NCBI GenBank assembly: GCA_900552455.1
Contig: URZX01000022.1
Span: 1-41,404, forward strand
DNA: 41,404 bases
Source of the DNA: an uncultured Peptococcaceae bacterium
Lineage (GTDB): Bacteria > Bacillota > Peptococcia > Peptococcales > Peptococcaceae
Reading direction: 5' to 3'
Below the pieces are notes generated by a model. It was given only the letters and a program-made list of their open reading frames with translations, was not told where the DNA came from and did no database searches. Positions 7,159-13,675 of this stretch are shown here, piece after piece. A program made the position numbers and the translations under genes. Numbering within the stretch: position 1 is the stretch's first letter; every line of letters begins with the position of its first letter.

Positions 7159-8006
7159 TCAGACTTGACCACCTGCAAAAATCCTACGCTGGTTTTCAGC
7201 TCGACTGCACGCTGGAAGTCCGCCCCGGCTATGTGACTGGTCTCATCGGCCGCAATGGCGCCGGCAAATCTACTACCTTCAAAGCCATTCTCGGTCTCAC
7301 GCGTCCCGATGGCGGCAGCGGCACGGTGCTCGGCAAACCGATCTCCGAACTCACCGCCGCCGACCGTCAGCAGATTGGCGTCGTCCTCGCTGACGCCTGC
7401 TTCAGCGGCCATCTCACGATCACCGACATCGTACCTATCCTCGCTGCGCTTTTCGACCACTTCGACAAGGACACTTTCCTGCGCCGTGTCCGCGACATGG
7501 GTCTGCCCCTGAAGAAAAAAATCAACCAGTTTTCCACCGGCATGACCGCTAAGCTCAAAGTCCTCATCGCCACCAGCCACGACGCCAAGCTTCTCATCCT
7601 CGACGAGCCGACCGCCGGACTCGACCCGCTGGCCCGCGACGATCTCCTCGACGAACTGCGCGCTTTTATGGAAGAAGACGAGTCCCACAGCATCCTCATC
7701 AGCTCCCACATCTCCAGCGATCTGGAAAGTCTCTGCGACGACCTCTACATGCTCCACGACGGCCACGTCATTTTCCACGAGGACACCGACGTGCTCCTGT
7801 CCGATTACGCCGTGCTCAAGGTAACGCCGGAACAGTTCGAACGTCTCGACCGTGCGCACATCCAGCGTATCAAAAAAGAGAACTACGGCTATTCCTGTCT
7901 CACCAACCAAAAACAATACTACCACGACAACTATCCTGACATCGCCATCGAGCACAGTAGCATCGACGATGTCTTCGCACTCATGATCAGAGGTGAACAA
8001 TTATGA
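7155..8006 (+). CDS. ABC transporter ATP-binding protein (YtrB-like)
   Basis: A 283-residue nucleotide-binding subunit. Walker A GRNGAGKST (about 33-41), Q-loop region, a degenerate signature FSTGM in place of LSGGQ (about 127-131), Walker B LLILDEPTAGLD (about 146-157) and H-loop SSHISSD. The C-terminal 80 residues after the NBD are an accessory tail common in Ytr/Bcr-type ATPases. It overlaps both neighbours by 4 nt (ATGA), so GntR, ATPase and permease form one operon. Such systems often respond to cell-envelope stress or antimicrobial peptides; the substrate here is unknown. Confidence 0.92.
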   Translation: MIRLDHLQKSYAGFQLDCTLEVRPGYVTGLIGRNGAGKSTTFKAILGLTRPDGGSGTVLGKPISELTAADRQQIGVVLADACFSGHLTITDIVPILAALFDHFDKDTFLRRVRDMGLPLKKKINQFSTGMTAKLKVLIATSHDAKLLILDEPTAGLDPLARDDLLDELRAFMEEDESHSILISSHISSDLESLCDDLYMLHDGHVIFHEDTDVLLSDYAVLKVTPEQFERLDRAHIQRIKKENYGYSCLTNQKQYYHDNYPDIAIEHSSIDDVFALMIRGEQL

Positions 8007-8644
8007 AAGCACTCTTCATCCAAGACTTCCGCTACATGCTGACACAAAAGAGCTTCCTCGCCCTCATCGCCCTCGTCGGCATCGTTCTCGCTCTCACGCA
8101 AAACGACAACTATATCTTCGTCATCGGCTACCTCGGCTTCATGGGCATGATGAGCGTCACCATGGATGACCAGAGCAACGGCCTCACCTTCCTCTTCTCC
8201 CTGCCCATCGACCGTCGCGTTTACGTGCGCGAGAAATACTGCTTCATCGTCCTCATGGGCGTTCTTTTCGGTAGCGTCGCCACCGCCCTCTGCCTGCTTT
8301 TCCGCGTTTTCGCCGATTACAAAGCGCCCCTCGACGAAATCCTCGCTACTGCCTTTGGCACATTCTTTGTCATGCTCCTGTTCGTCGCCATCATGCTGCC
8401 GCTACAGCTCAAGTTTGGCGCCGAACGCGCCCGCCTTGCCAGCTTCATCGCCATCGGCTTTTTCTTCGCCGCCGTGCTGCTCGCTGGGCTCGTCATCAAT
8501 TTCGCCGACGCCCTGCCGTTCATCCAGGCTTTTCTCTCCATGAGCCCTGTCGCCCTCGCTGGCATTGGCGCTGCATTTCTCATCGTTTGTCTGCGTATTT
8601 CCTACAGCGCCAGTCTGCGCGTCATCCTGCACCGCGAATTCTGA
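8003..8644 (+). CDS. ABC-2 type transporter permease subunit
   Basis: A 213-residue integral membrane protein with six hydrophobic segments (around 15-30, 37-52, 77-100, 112-132, 142-165, 180-200). The pattern of FLFSLPIDRRVYVREKY between the second and third segments is typical of ABC-2 (YtrC/DUF family) permeases that pair with GntR-controlled ATPases. Starts within the stop of the ATPase gene. A single permease suggests a homodimer. The C-terminus is cytoplasmic and basic. Confidence 0.85.
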   Translation: MKALFIQDFRYMLTQKSFLALIALVGIVLALTQNDNYIFVIGYLGFMGMMSVTMDDQSNGLTFLFSLPIDRRVYVREKYCFIVLMGVLFGSVATALCLLFRVFADYKAPLDEILATAFGTFFVMLLFVAIMLPLQLKFGAERARLASFIAIGFFFAAVLLAGLVINFADALPFIQAFLSMSPVALAGIGAAFLIVCLRISYSASLRVILHREF

Positions 8645-8654
8645 CAAACATCCC

Positions 8655-8686
8655 TTGACAGCATGCCCACAAAGTTGTAATATAAT
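8655..8686 (+). promoter_or_regulatory. tRNA-Glu promoter
   Basis: TTGACA at 8655-8660; TAATAT (8678-8683) at 17 bp or TATAAT (8681-8686) at 20 bp. A perfect 9-bp hairpin GCGTGTAGC-AAAATC-GCTACACGC (8687-8710) lies between the -10 and the tRNA. Confidence 0.7.
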
Positions 8687-8714
8687 GCGTGTAGCAAAAT
8701 CGCTACACGCTTGT

Positions 8715-8788
8715 GGCCCGTTTGAGAAGTGGTTTAACTCCCTAGCCCCTCATGCTAGTATTCACGGGTTCGAATCCCGTACGGGCTA
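8715..8788 (+). tRNA. tRNA-Glu (anticodon CTC) with unusual C33
   Basis: A 74-nt cloverleaf. Acceptor GGCCCGT pairs with ACGGGCT (G1-U72 wobble), D stem GAG/CTC, T arm ACGGG-TTCGAAT-CCCGT, discriminator A, no encoded CCA. The body closely resembles Firmicutes tRNA-Glu. The anticodon stem CTAGC/GCTAG is perfect and encloses the loop CCCTCAT, which places CTC at 34-36. Position 33 is then C, where almost all tRNAs have U. Reading the CAT in the loop as a methionine anticodon would break the stem, so Glu(CTC) is preferred. Promoter and terminator are both present. Confidence 0.85.
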
Positions 8789-8789
8789 T

Positions 8790-8820
8790 GCGCTTCGGAT
8801 TTTTTCCGGAGCGCTTTTTT
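8790..8820 (+). terminator. Terminator of the tRNA-Glu gene
   Basis: 9-bp stem GCGCTTCGG / CCGGAGCGC with one G-U pair, loop ATTTTTT, then TTTTTT. Confidence 0.92.
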
Positions 8821-8836
8821 GTTTCCAATTATCAAC

Positions 8837-8865
8837 TTGTCTTTTACAGCGTCCCGTTGTATAAT
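8837..8865 (+). promoter_or_regulatory. SRP RNA promoter
   Basis: TTGTCT (8837-8842), 17-bp spacer, consensus TATAAT (8860-8865), six bases before the RNA's predicted 5' end. Confidence 0.7.
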
Positions 8866-8871
8866 AGATAG

Positions 8872-9137
8872 GCCGTACTAGATGGGGAGTTAGCGGTGCC
8901 CTGTAACCTGCAATCCGCTACAGCAGGATCGACGTTCATCCGAGGGGTGTGATTTTAGGGTCTGGCCGCATTAAGTGGTGTTGACAGCTGGGTCCTGTGC
9001 AATGTGCACCTATGAACCGTGTCAGGTCCGGAAGGAAGCAGCACTAAGTAGACCCGCGCATGTGCCACGGGGGTGCCTGGCTCGAGCTGGCTGGTGCGTT
9101 ACCGCCTGGGAGATCATTTCGGAGATGGATGTGCGGC
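8872..9137 (+). ncRNA. ffs: Signal recognition particle RNA, large bacterial type
   Basis: The conserved domain IV is plain: GTCAGGTCCGGAAGGAAGCA, with its GGAA tetraloop and asymmetric loop, binding site of Ffh. The 5' third (CTGTAACCTGCAATCCGCTA and following) matches the Alu-like domain of the Bacillus scRNA. GCCGTAC at the 5' end pairs fully with GTGCGGC at the 3' end, which sets the boundaries to about 266 nt. This long form is the Firmicutes type and guides membrane protein targeting. It has its own promoter and terminator. Confidence 0.95.
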
Positions 9138-9152
9138 ATATATAAAAAGATC

Positions 9153-9197
9153 ACAGCCTGTTTTGCAAAAATGCTTCGCAAAACAGGCTGTTTTTTT
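9153..9197 (+). terminator. Terminator of the SRP RNA
   Basis: 14-bp perfect stem ACAGCCTGTTTTGC / GCAAAACAGGCTGT followed by seven T. Confidence 0.95.
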
Positions 9198-9220
9198 CAC
9201 AGAAAATAGACGATGATACG

Positions 9221-9252
9221 AAAAAAGTCCACCCCGCGAGAGGTGGACTTTT
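9221..9252 (-). terminator. Terminator of the arylsulfotransferase gene
   Basis: Perfect stem AAAAGTCCACC / GGTGGACTTTT with an 8-nt loop; on the minus strand it ends in six T, 18 nt after the stop codon. It can also act on the plus strand. Confidence 0.9.
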
Positions 9253-9269
9253 GGTACTGTGATTTAAGA

Positions 9270-10763
9270 TTAGAATCTAGCGCCGGTAACTTCATCGTCT
9301 GGATCGACTTCTTCTGCGGCATCGTCGACCTGGTCGTCGGTAACGCAGGCAGCCATTTCAGAGGTGTAGCCCATAGCTTCTGGAACTTCGGTGATGTTGT
9401 CGAGCATACCAGGAGCAGCGCCAGGTACACGGAAGGTTTCAATTTCAAGCGCCTTAACTGGTACTTCTTCTGGGGTGTCGAGCTGTGGTACATAGTCGTA
9501 TGGGTAACGATATGCACGATATACGAACTGACCCTGGCTTTCCTTGGTGAATGGAGCGATGTATTCCCAGACAACTTCTTTTTCTGGGGTTACTTCGAAG
9601 ATTCTGGAGCAGCAGCCTTCGGTAATCATGGTGTTGCCGTTAGGCAGACGCTGAGCAGCGGAGATCAGCTGGCTGTAGAATCTGGTGTTGGTGATGAAAG
9701 AACCCATGCCGTAGGTGTGGGTATCGCCACCGACATAGCTCCAAACAACCTTGAGGGTAACAGGATCGATTTCGAGGATACGGCTGTGGTCGCGGATGTC
9801 GACCTTGGTACCATCAACGCTCATGCGGTCAGGCACACCATAACCAGCCCAGCCGCCGTTGTCGAAGATCAGGATGTTGCCTTCGCCTGGCAGACCCTTT
9901 GGAATCATGTGAACATGATGCTGACCAATGATCTGGCCGATGCGGCGCATTTCCTTGGTTTCGGTGAAGTCTGGACCGAGCTTCCAAACGATCTTGCCGG
10001 TTTCTTTATCGATGATGGCGAGGATGTTGGCTTCACGTGCATCCCAGATGATGTTGTCTGGTTTGAAGCGTTCGTCGCCTGCATCGTACCATTTGTTAGG
10101 CCCAAGGTAGCTCATGGAGTTGATGTGCATCCAGTCACCGAGTTCACCGTTCTGGGTGAAATGCTGGTTAGGATTGCGGAAGAGAACGTTCTTTGCAGCC
10201 TGGGAGAAGCCGAGTTCACGGAAGTGATCATGAACATGCCATTCCCAAACGATGTTGCCTTCCCAGTCAACTTCGATGAATACGTCATCGAGGAGCTGCT
10301 TGTCAGAGATCTTGTGGTCATGAATGGTTTCATGGCAGAGGATCAGGGTGTTGCCGCTGTCGGTCTTGCATTCCATGCCAGGAACGTAGTAACCAACTGG
10401 GTTACCTTCACGCTGATAGTCGTGATGCTGACGAGCCATCCACATAGCTGGCTTGCCTTCATCTTCGATGTATTCTTTGTGGTCGAATTTCCAAACAACG
10501 TTACCATCCCAGTCGAGCTGAGTCAGGTCGGTCTGGTCCTGATAGGAGAACGCGCTGTCGCGAACGCCGAGGGAACCAAGTACATAGCCGCCCTTCAGGA
10601 GCTTGTTAGGGAAGCCCTGGAAGTCTTTCCAAACCTTGACAACGTTACCGTTCATGTCGATCAGAACGGCGCCGACTTTGCCGATTGGCATCAGGGTGTA
10701 GCCACTCCAGGCTTTTTCTGGATCATAAATCGTAGTACCGGTAGGATAGATGGTTGAACTCAT
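9270..10763 (-). CDS. Arylsulfotransferase-family (ASST-like, PAPS-independent) enzyme
   Basis: 497 residues of the ASST family, six-bladed propellers that move sulfate from an aryl sulfate donor to a phenolic acceptor through a sulfo-histidine. Blade repeats of the type GNVVWKF, GNIVWEW, GKIVWKLG, LKVVWSYVG and KEVVWEY recur along the chain. Candidate active-site histidines are HHDY (113-116), HETIHDHK (144-151), WMHIN (about 211-215) and GQHHVH (280-285); the family-like YRAYRYPYDYVPQ is at 415-427. Unlike E. coli-type ASST there is no signal peptide, so it looks cytoplasmic; the tail is very acidic. Strong SD AAGGAGG. The codon choice (many GGT, GTT, strongly biased) suggests high expression. 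Downstream of a Crp/FNR regulator and a TauE exporter. Which substrate it uses, or whether it is catalytic, is not shown. Confidence 0.78.
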   Translation of the reverse strand: MSSTIYPTGTTIYDPEKAWSGYTLMPIGKVGAVLIDMNGNVVKVWKDFQGFPNKLLKGGYVLGSLGVRDSAFSYQDQTDLTQLDWDGNVVWKFDHKEYIEDEGKPAMWMARQHHDYQREGNPVGYYVPGMECKTDSGNTLILCHETIHDHKISDKQLLDDVFIEVDWEGNIVWEWHVHDHFRELGFSQAAKNVLFRNPNQHFTQNGELGDWMHINSMSYLGPNKWYDAGDERFKPDNIIWDAREANILAIIDKETGKIVWKLGPDFTETKEMRRIGQIIGQHHVHMIPKGLPGEGNILIFDNGGWAGYGVPDRMSVDGTKVDIRDHSRILEIDPVTLKVVWSYVGGDTHTYGMGSFITNTRFYSQLISAAQRLPNGNTMITEGCCSRIFEVTPEKEVVWEYIAPFTKESQGQFVYRAYRYPYDYVPQLDTPEEVPVKALEIETFRVPGAAPGMLDNITEVPEAMGYTSEMAACVTDDQVDDAAEEVDPDDEVTGARF

Positions 10764-10817
10764 AAATTTTCCTCCTTAGAGATTGGGTAATCGCTTACCA
10801 TCAATTGATAAATCCAT

Positions 10818-10857
10818 TTTATACGTTCCTTTGCCACTAATCAATAACCCAGGTTAA
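10818..10857 (-). promoter_or_regulatory. Promoter of the arylsulfotransferase gene with a Crp/FNR-type box
   Basis: Minus strand: -10 TATAAA (10823-10818), weak -35 TTGATT about 15 bp upstream. Just upstream is TTAAC-CTGG-GTTAT (10857-10844), whose core TAACC-TG-GGTTA is a perfect inverted repeat with the 5-4-5 spacing of Crp/FNR sites (compare TTGAT-N4-ATCAA). Its centre lies about 40 bp before the predicted start of transcription, the usual class II activator position. The adjacent crp-type gene is the obvious candidate binder. Confidence 0.55.
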
Positions 10858-10929
10858 TTTTTTTGCGGTTTTTTTCTCAAAATCAAAAAATTAACAGGAT
10901 TCATTTTATTTCTTCACTTGTAGTCTGGA

Positions 10930-11586
10930 CTACGAATATTTGAGATGGATTATATTATCTGCGTACGCGCGCAGCCTTTTCATATCGCGCACGAGAAAGC
11001 CCTGCTTATTTTTTTCCAGCACGCCGTCGCGCCGCAGTGCGCTGAAAATGCGGGAGACGGTGACCTTGTGCAGGTTGAGGAATTTGGCGATATCGTCGTG
11101 GTGATAGCTTGGCAGATAGCTGCGTCCCGCTTCATCCACTTCCAGACGCTCAAGCATCCAGTGACACAGCGCAGCTGGCGCCGGCACTTCGGTCTTGCCG
11201 AGGTAGAGCGTCATCAGATAACCGCACTCGTGCACAGCTGTTCCCACGAGCTCCTCTAAAAGCTCCGGTCGTTTGTAAAGATAGCGCTTGATGGTGTCCA
11301 CTGGAATCCGCAGGCAATAGCAATCGGTGCCGGCCACAAAATTATTGCCGGAAATGTACGGCGCTTCTGTGCCATAGAGCAAAAGGATGCCGATGAGAGA
11401 ATCGGTGAGGCCGCCGCCTTCTTTGCAGGACAGGATGCTCTCGATGCCTGTATCGGTGACGATCTCGCGGTAAACGGTACCTTTGCGCAGATAATACACA
11501 TGATCGACGCGGTCGCCATCTGCGATGAGGATCTCTCCTTTTTTGAAAAAACAGGGCTCAATGCCCGGCAGATCGGTAAATTTCAT
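10930..11586 (-). CDS. Crp/FNR-family transcriptional regulator
   Basis: A 218-residue regulator: N-terminal cyclic-nucleotide-binding-like beta-barrel (about 15-120; FFKKGEILIADGDRVDHVYYLRKGTVYREIV), long dimer helix, and C-terminal winged helix (HHDDIAKFLNLHKVTVSRIFSAL at about 162-184, then RRDGVLEK). The Crp-type phosphate-binding RxS motif is not evident and there is no FNR cysteine cluster, so the effector is probably a small aromatic or anion, as in CooA/CprK-like branches; this is inference. SD AAGGAG lies 8 nt before the ATG. It follows tauE by 18 nt and precedes the arylsulfotransferase, which has a matching operator. Confidence 0.9.
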   Translation of the reverse strand: MKFTDLPGIEPCFFKKGEILIADGDRVDHVYYLRKGTVYREIVTDTGIESILSCKEGGGLTDSLIGILLLYGTEAPYISGNNFVAGTDCYCLRIPVDTIKRYLYKRPELLEELVGTAVHECGYLMTLYLGKTEVPAPAALCHWMLERLEVDEAGRSYLPSYHHDDIAKFLNLHKVTVSRIFSALRRDGVLEKNKQGFLVRDMKRLRAYADNIIHLKYS

Positions 11587-11604
11587 GGTGTTCGCTCCTT
11601 TTTG

Positions 11605-12336
11605 TCAGAACGGCAGATTGGTCAGGCCCATGATCACGCCGGACACGCAGACCATGATGTACGTGCAGCGACGGATGATGTCCTCGCTGTTGATCTTTTT
11701 GACGATGCGCGCGGCGAATGCCTGGCCAATGAGGATGACGATGATCCCGACGATCGATGGACCGATGAGATCGGCGGTGAAAATGCCTTCCTGCGTGCGC
11801 AGGATCAGGCAGTAAATATCTGTGATGAAAAAGCAACACTGCAGACAGGCAATGTATTCGCTCATCGATTTGCAGGCTGCCATATAGTAAAGCACCATCA
11901 GCGGACCGCCAATGCCGAAGAGCCCATTGATCAATCCTGAAACAAAACTGCAGGCGATCATCACTGGGATCGTGTTTTTAACCTGCGCTTTCTCACTGAA
12001 GCGCAGAAAATAAATGCCCATGATGATGAGAAATATCCCGAAGGAAAATTTCAGCGCCGTCGGATCAAAAGATAAAGCATTGCGGATCGTCAGCCAGCAG
12101 CCGACGAGATAAAACGCCGACGGTATCAAAATGAGCCGCCAGTTCAGCGACGTACGATAGAGCCAGACCAACGCCGCCATCTGTGCCAGCGGGATCACGC
12201 AGCTGATCGCCACCGCCTGCGGCAGCGCCATAAAATACGGCAGGAGCGTCATGATCGTCAGCGACGAACCAAATCCTGTCACGCCCTGGATCAGCGCCCC
12301 AACAAACGATACGACGACGATGATCAGATACAGCAT
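11605..12336 (-). CDS. TauE/SafE-family membrane exporter (sulfite/organosulfonate type)
   Basis: About 243 residues with eight hydrophobic segments and the family signature GALIQGVTGFGSS near the N-terminus, repeated as SGLINGLFGIGGP in the second half; this internal duplication is characteristic of TauE/SafE (PF01925). Members export sulfite, sulfoacetate or other small anions. A GTG at 12345 is an alternative start three codons earlier; the ATG is favoured by the position of GGTGG. First gene of a unit with the Crp/FNR gene, and close to the arylsulfotransferase, which supports a sulfur-related role (inference). Confidence 0.85.
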   Translation of the reverse strand: MLYLIIVVVSFVGALIQGVTGFGSSLTIMTLLPYFMALPQAVAISCVIPLAQMAALVWLYRTSLNWRLILIPSAFYLVGCWLTIRNALSFDPTALKFSFGIFLIIMGIYFLRFSEKAQVKNTIPVMIACSFVSGLINGLFGIGGPLMVLYYMAACKSMSEYIACLQCCFFITDIYCLILRTQEGIFTADLIGPSIVGIIVILIGQAFAARIVKKINSEDIIRRCTYIMVCVSGVIMGLTNLPF

Positions 12337-12380
12337 GTGCGCCACCGCCCTTTCACAGATAAAATCAAATTATTTCTTTC

Positions 12381-12409
12381 ATTTTATTGCCGGAAAATTC
12401 GACTGTCAA
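12381..12409 (-). promoter_or_regulatory. Promoter of the tauE-crp unit
   Basis: TTGACA (12409-12404), exact 17-bp spacer, TAAAAT (12386-12381) on the minus strand, about 45 nt before tauE. Confidence 0.75.
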
Positions 12410-12478
12410 TAGCTTGGCAGCAACAAGGGCACGCGTAAAAATTCTGCAAAGAAAAATGAAAAGAAATGCAATTTATCA

Positions 12479-12508
12479 TTGACAAGCACCACCCATCTTT
12501 GCTAAAAT
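12479..12508 (+). promoter_or_regulatory. tRNA-Ser promoter
   Basis: TTGACA (12479-12484), 18-bp spacer, TAAAAT (12503-12508). Confidence 0.7.
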
Positions 12509-12524
12509 TATATTCGCTGAGTGA

Positions 12525-12613
12525 GGAGAGATGTCCGAGTTTGGCTGAAGGAGCACGACTGGAAATCGTGTATACGGGGAACCGTATCAGGGGTTCGAAT
12601 CCCCTTCTCTCCG
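12525..12613 (+). tRNA. tRNA-Ser (anticodon GGA)
   Basis: 89-nt class II tRNA. Acceptor GGAGAGA pairs with TCTCTCC, discriminator G as required by seryl-tRNA synthetase, anticodon arm ACGA-CTGGAAA-TCGT gives GGA, a long variable arm (TACGGGG/ACCGTA region) and T-loop TTCGAAT. CCA not encoded. Confidence 0.96.
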
Positions 12614-12618
12614 TGATG

Positions 12619-12649
12619 ACCGCAGGTCCGATTGGGCTTGCGGTTTTTT
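12619..12649 (+). terminator. Terminator after tRNA-Ser
   Basis: 11-bp stem ACCGCAGGTCC / GGGCTTGCGGT with two G-U pairs, loop GATT, then a T run. It stands upstream of the Nudix gene. Confidence 0.85.
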
Positions 12650-12677
12650 GTTTCCATTATAAATGGAGGAATCTGAG

Positions 12678-13154
12678 ATGAAATTGACGACATTATGCTA
12701 CATTGAAAAGGACGACGCGATGCTGATGCTGCACCGCGTCAAGAAAGACCACGATGTCAACAAGGGCAAGTGGATCGGTGTCGGCGGAAAATTTGAAGCC
12801 GGCGAATCGCCAGACGACTGTCTCCTGCGCGAGGTGCGCGAAGAAACGGGCCTCACGCTCACGCACTGGCGCTACCGCGGCATCATCACTTTCTGCTACA
12901 ACGACAACGACGCAGAATACATGCATCTTTTCACCGCCGATGGTTTTTCCGGCGCGCTCGCCACAGATTGCCGCGAGGGCGTGCTGCGCTGGGTGCCGAA
13001 AAAGGAGATCCCGTCCCTCAATCTCTGGCAGGGTGACAGGATTTTTCTGCGCCTGCTCGCTGAGGAGCATCCGCCATTTTCCCTCAAGCTCGTTTACCAC
13101 GACGACGATCTGCTCGCTGCCATTCTTGACGGCGAAGAAATCCCGACAGAATAA
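12678..13154 (+). CDS. Nudix hydrolase, MutT/8-oxo-dGTPase-like
   Basis: A 158-residue Nudix protein. The Nudix box GGKFEAGESPDDCLLREVREETGL (about 36-59) has all consensus glycine and glutamate residues for Mg2+ binding. The opening LCYIEKDDAMLMLHRVKKDHDVNKGKWIGVGGKF is the MutT/YtkD-like type that hydrolyses oxidised nucleoside triphosphates. Start at 12678 is chosen because GGAGG lies eight bases upstream; an earlier in-frame ATG overlaps that SD. Stands alone between two terminators. Confidence 0.88.
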   Translation: MKLTTLCYIEKDDAMLMLHRVKKDHDVNKGKWIGVGGKFEAGESPDDCLLREVREETGLTLTHWRYRGIITFCYNDNDAEYMHLFTADGFSGALATDCREGVLRWVPKKEIPSLNLWQGDRIFLRLLAEEHPPFSLKLVYHDDDLLAAILDGEEIPTE

Positions 13155-13155
13155 T

Positions 13156-13196
13156 AAAAAAGTGTGACACCACGCAGGATGGTGTCACACTTTTTT
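13156..13196. terminator. Bidirectional terminator between the Nudix and marR genes
   Basis: Perfect 12-bp stem AGTGTGACACCA / TGGTGTCACACT flanked by A6 and T6, closing the plus-strand Nudix gene and the minus-strand fatty acid operon. Confidence 0.96.
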
Positions 13197-13197
13197 A

Positions 13198-13644
13198 TTA
13201 CAGAAATCTGTCCATATTCTTGACCATTTGATGGAAGACGCGGTAAAAAACCTGCAGATCTTCGTCAGAGATGCCTTCTTTGACAACGTTGGAGGCTTCG
13301 ATCGACACGTGATCGATGATGCGACAGAGACGCATACCGGCTGGGGTGATCTTCACCTTGGAACGCCAGCGGCGTCTGGCAATATCTTCCTCGTGAACGG
13401 CGTAGCCGCGCTCGACAAGATATTCAACGGCGCGCGAGGTTGCAGATTTGTCCTCGCAGCAAAAATTAGCGAGCTCGGTGACAGTCAGTCCGGAAGAATG
13501 GTGCCCGAGGAAAAAGAGCACCATGACGTGCTGACTTTTGATGTCGTAGGCCGCGTAGAGCGCGGTCTGTTTTTTCTTGATCTGCTGGAGTTTTTTATAA
13601 GCGGCGACCACCAATGTCATAAAATCGGTTACGCGGTGTTGCAT
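13198..13644 (-). CDS. MarR-family regulator, probable repressor of the fatty acid operon (FabT-like role)
   Basis: 148 residues of the MarR family: dimerising helices at both ends and a central winged helix (LTVTELANFCCEDKSATSRAVEYLVERGYAVHEED, about 54-88). SD AAGGAAG precedes the ATG. It is the last of twelve genes that make fatty acids, 32 nt after the acyl-CoA synthetase. In streptococci the MarR protein FabT heads the fab cluster and represses it with acyl-ACP as co-repressor. Here the gene is at the end, and two 20-bp palindromes at the operon promoter are the likely targets; a role as feedback repressor is inference. A cysteine pair (CC, about 63-64) in the HTH is unusual and might sense redox. 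Confidence 0.88.
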   Translation of the reverse strand: MQHRVTDFMTLVVAAYKKLQQIKKKQTALYAAYDIKSQHVMVLFFLGHHSSGLTVTELANFCCEDKSATSRAVEYLVERGYAVHEEDIARRRWRSKVKITPAGMRLCRIIDHVSIEASNVVKEGISDEDLQVFYRVFHQMVKNMDRFL

Positions 13645-13675
13645 TCGGCACTTCCTTTTTCCTTATTCTCAACAC

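Noticed and set aside
8742..8758. Reading the tRNA at 8715 as tRNA-Met (CAT in the loop)
   Set aside because: Placing U33 before CAT destroys the 5-bp anticodon stem; the body matches tRNA-Glu.
9213..10757. A 514-codon open frame antisense to the arylsulfotransferase
   Set aside because: The minus-strand frame has family repeats, strong SD, promoter and terminator; the opposite frame has none.
10920..10933. Perfect palindrome GTAGTC-TG-GACTAC at the crp stop codon as a terminator
   Set aside because: No T run follows on the minus strand and the loop is two bases; at most a small operator.
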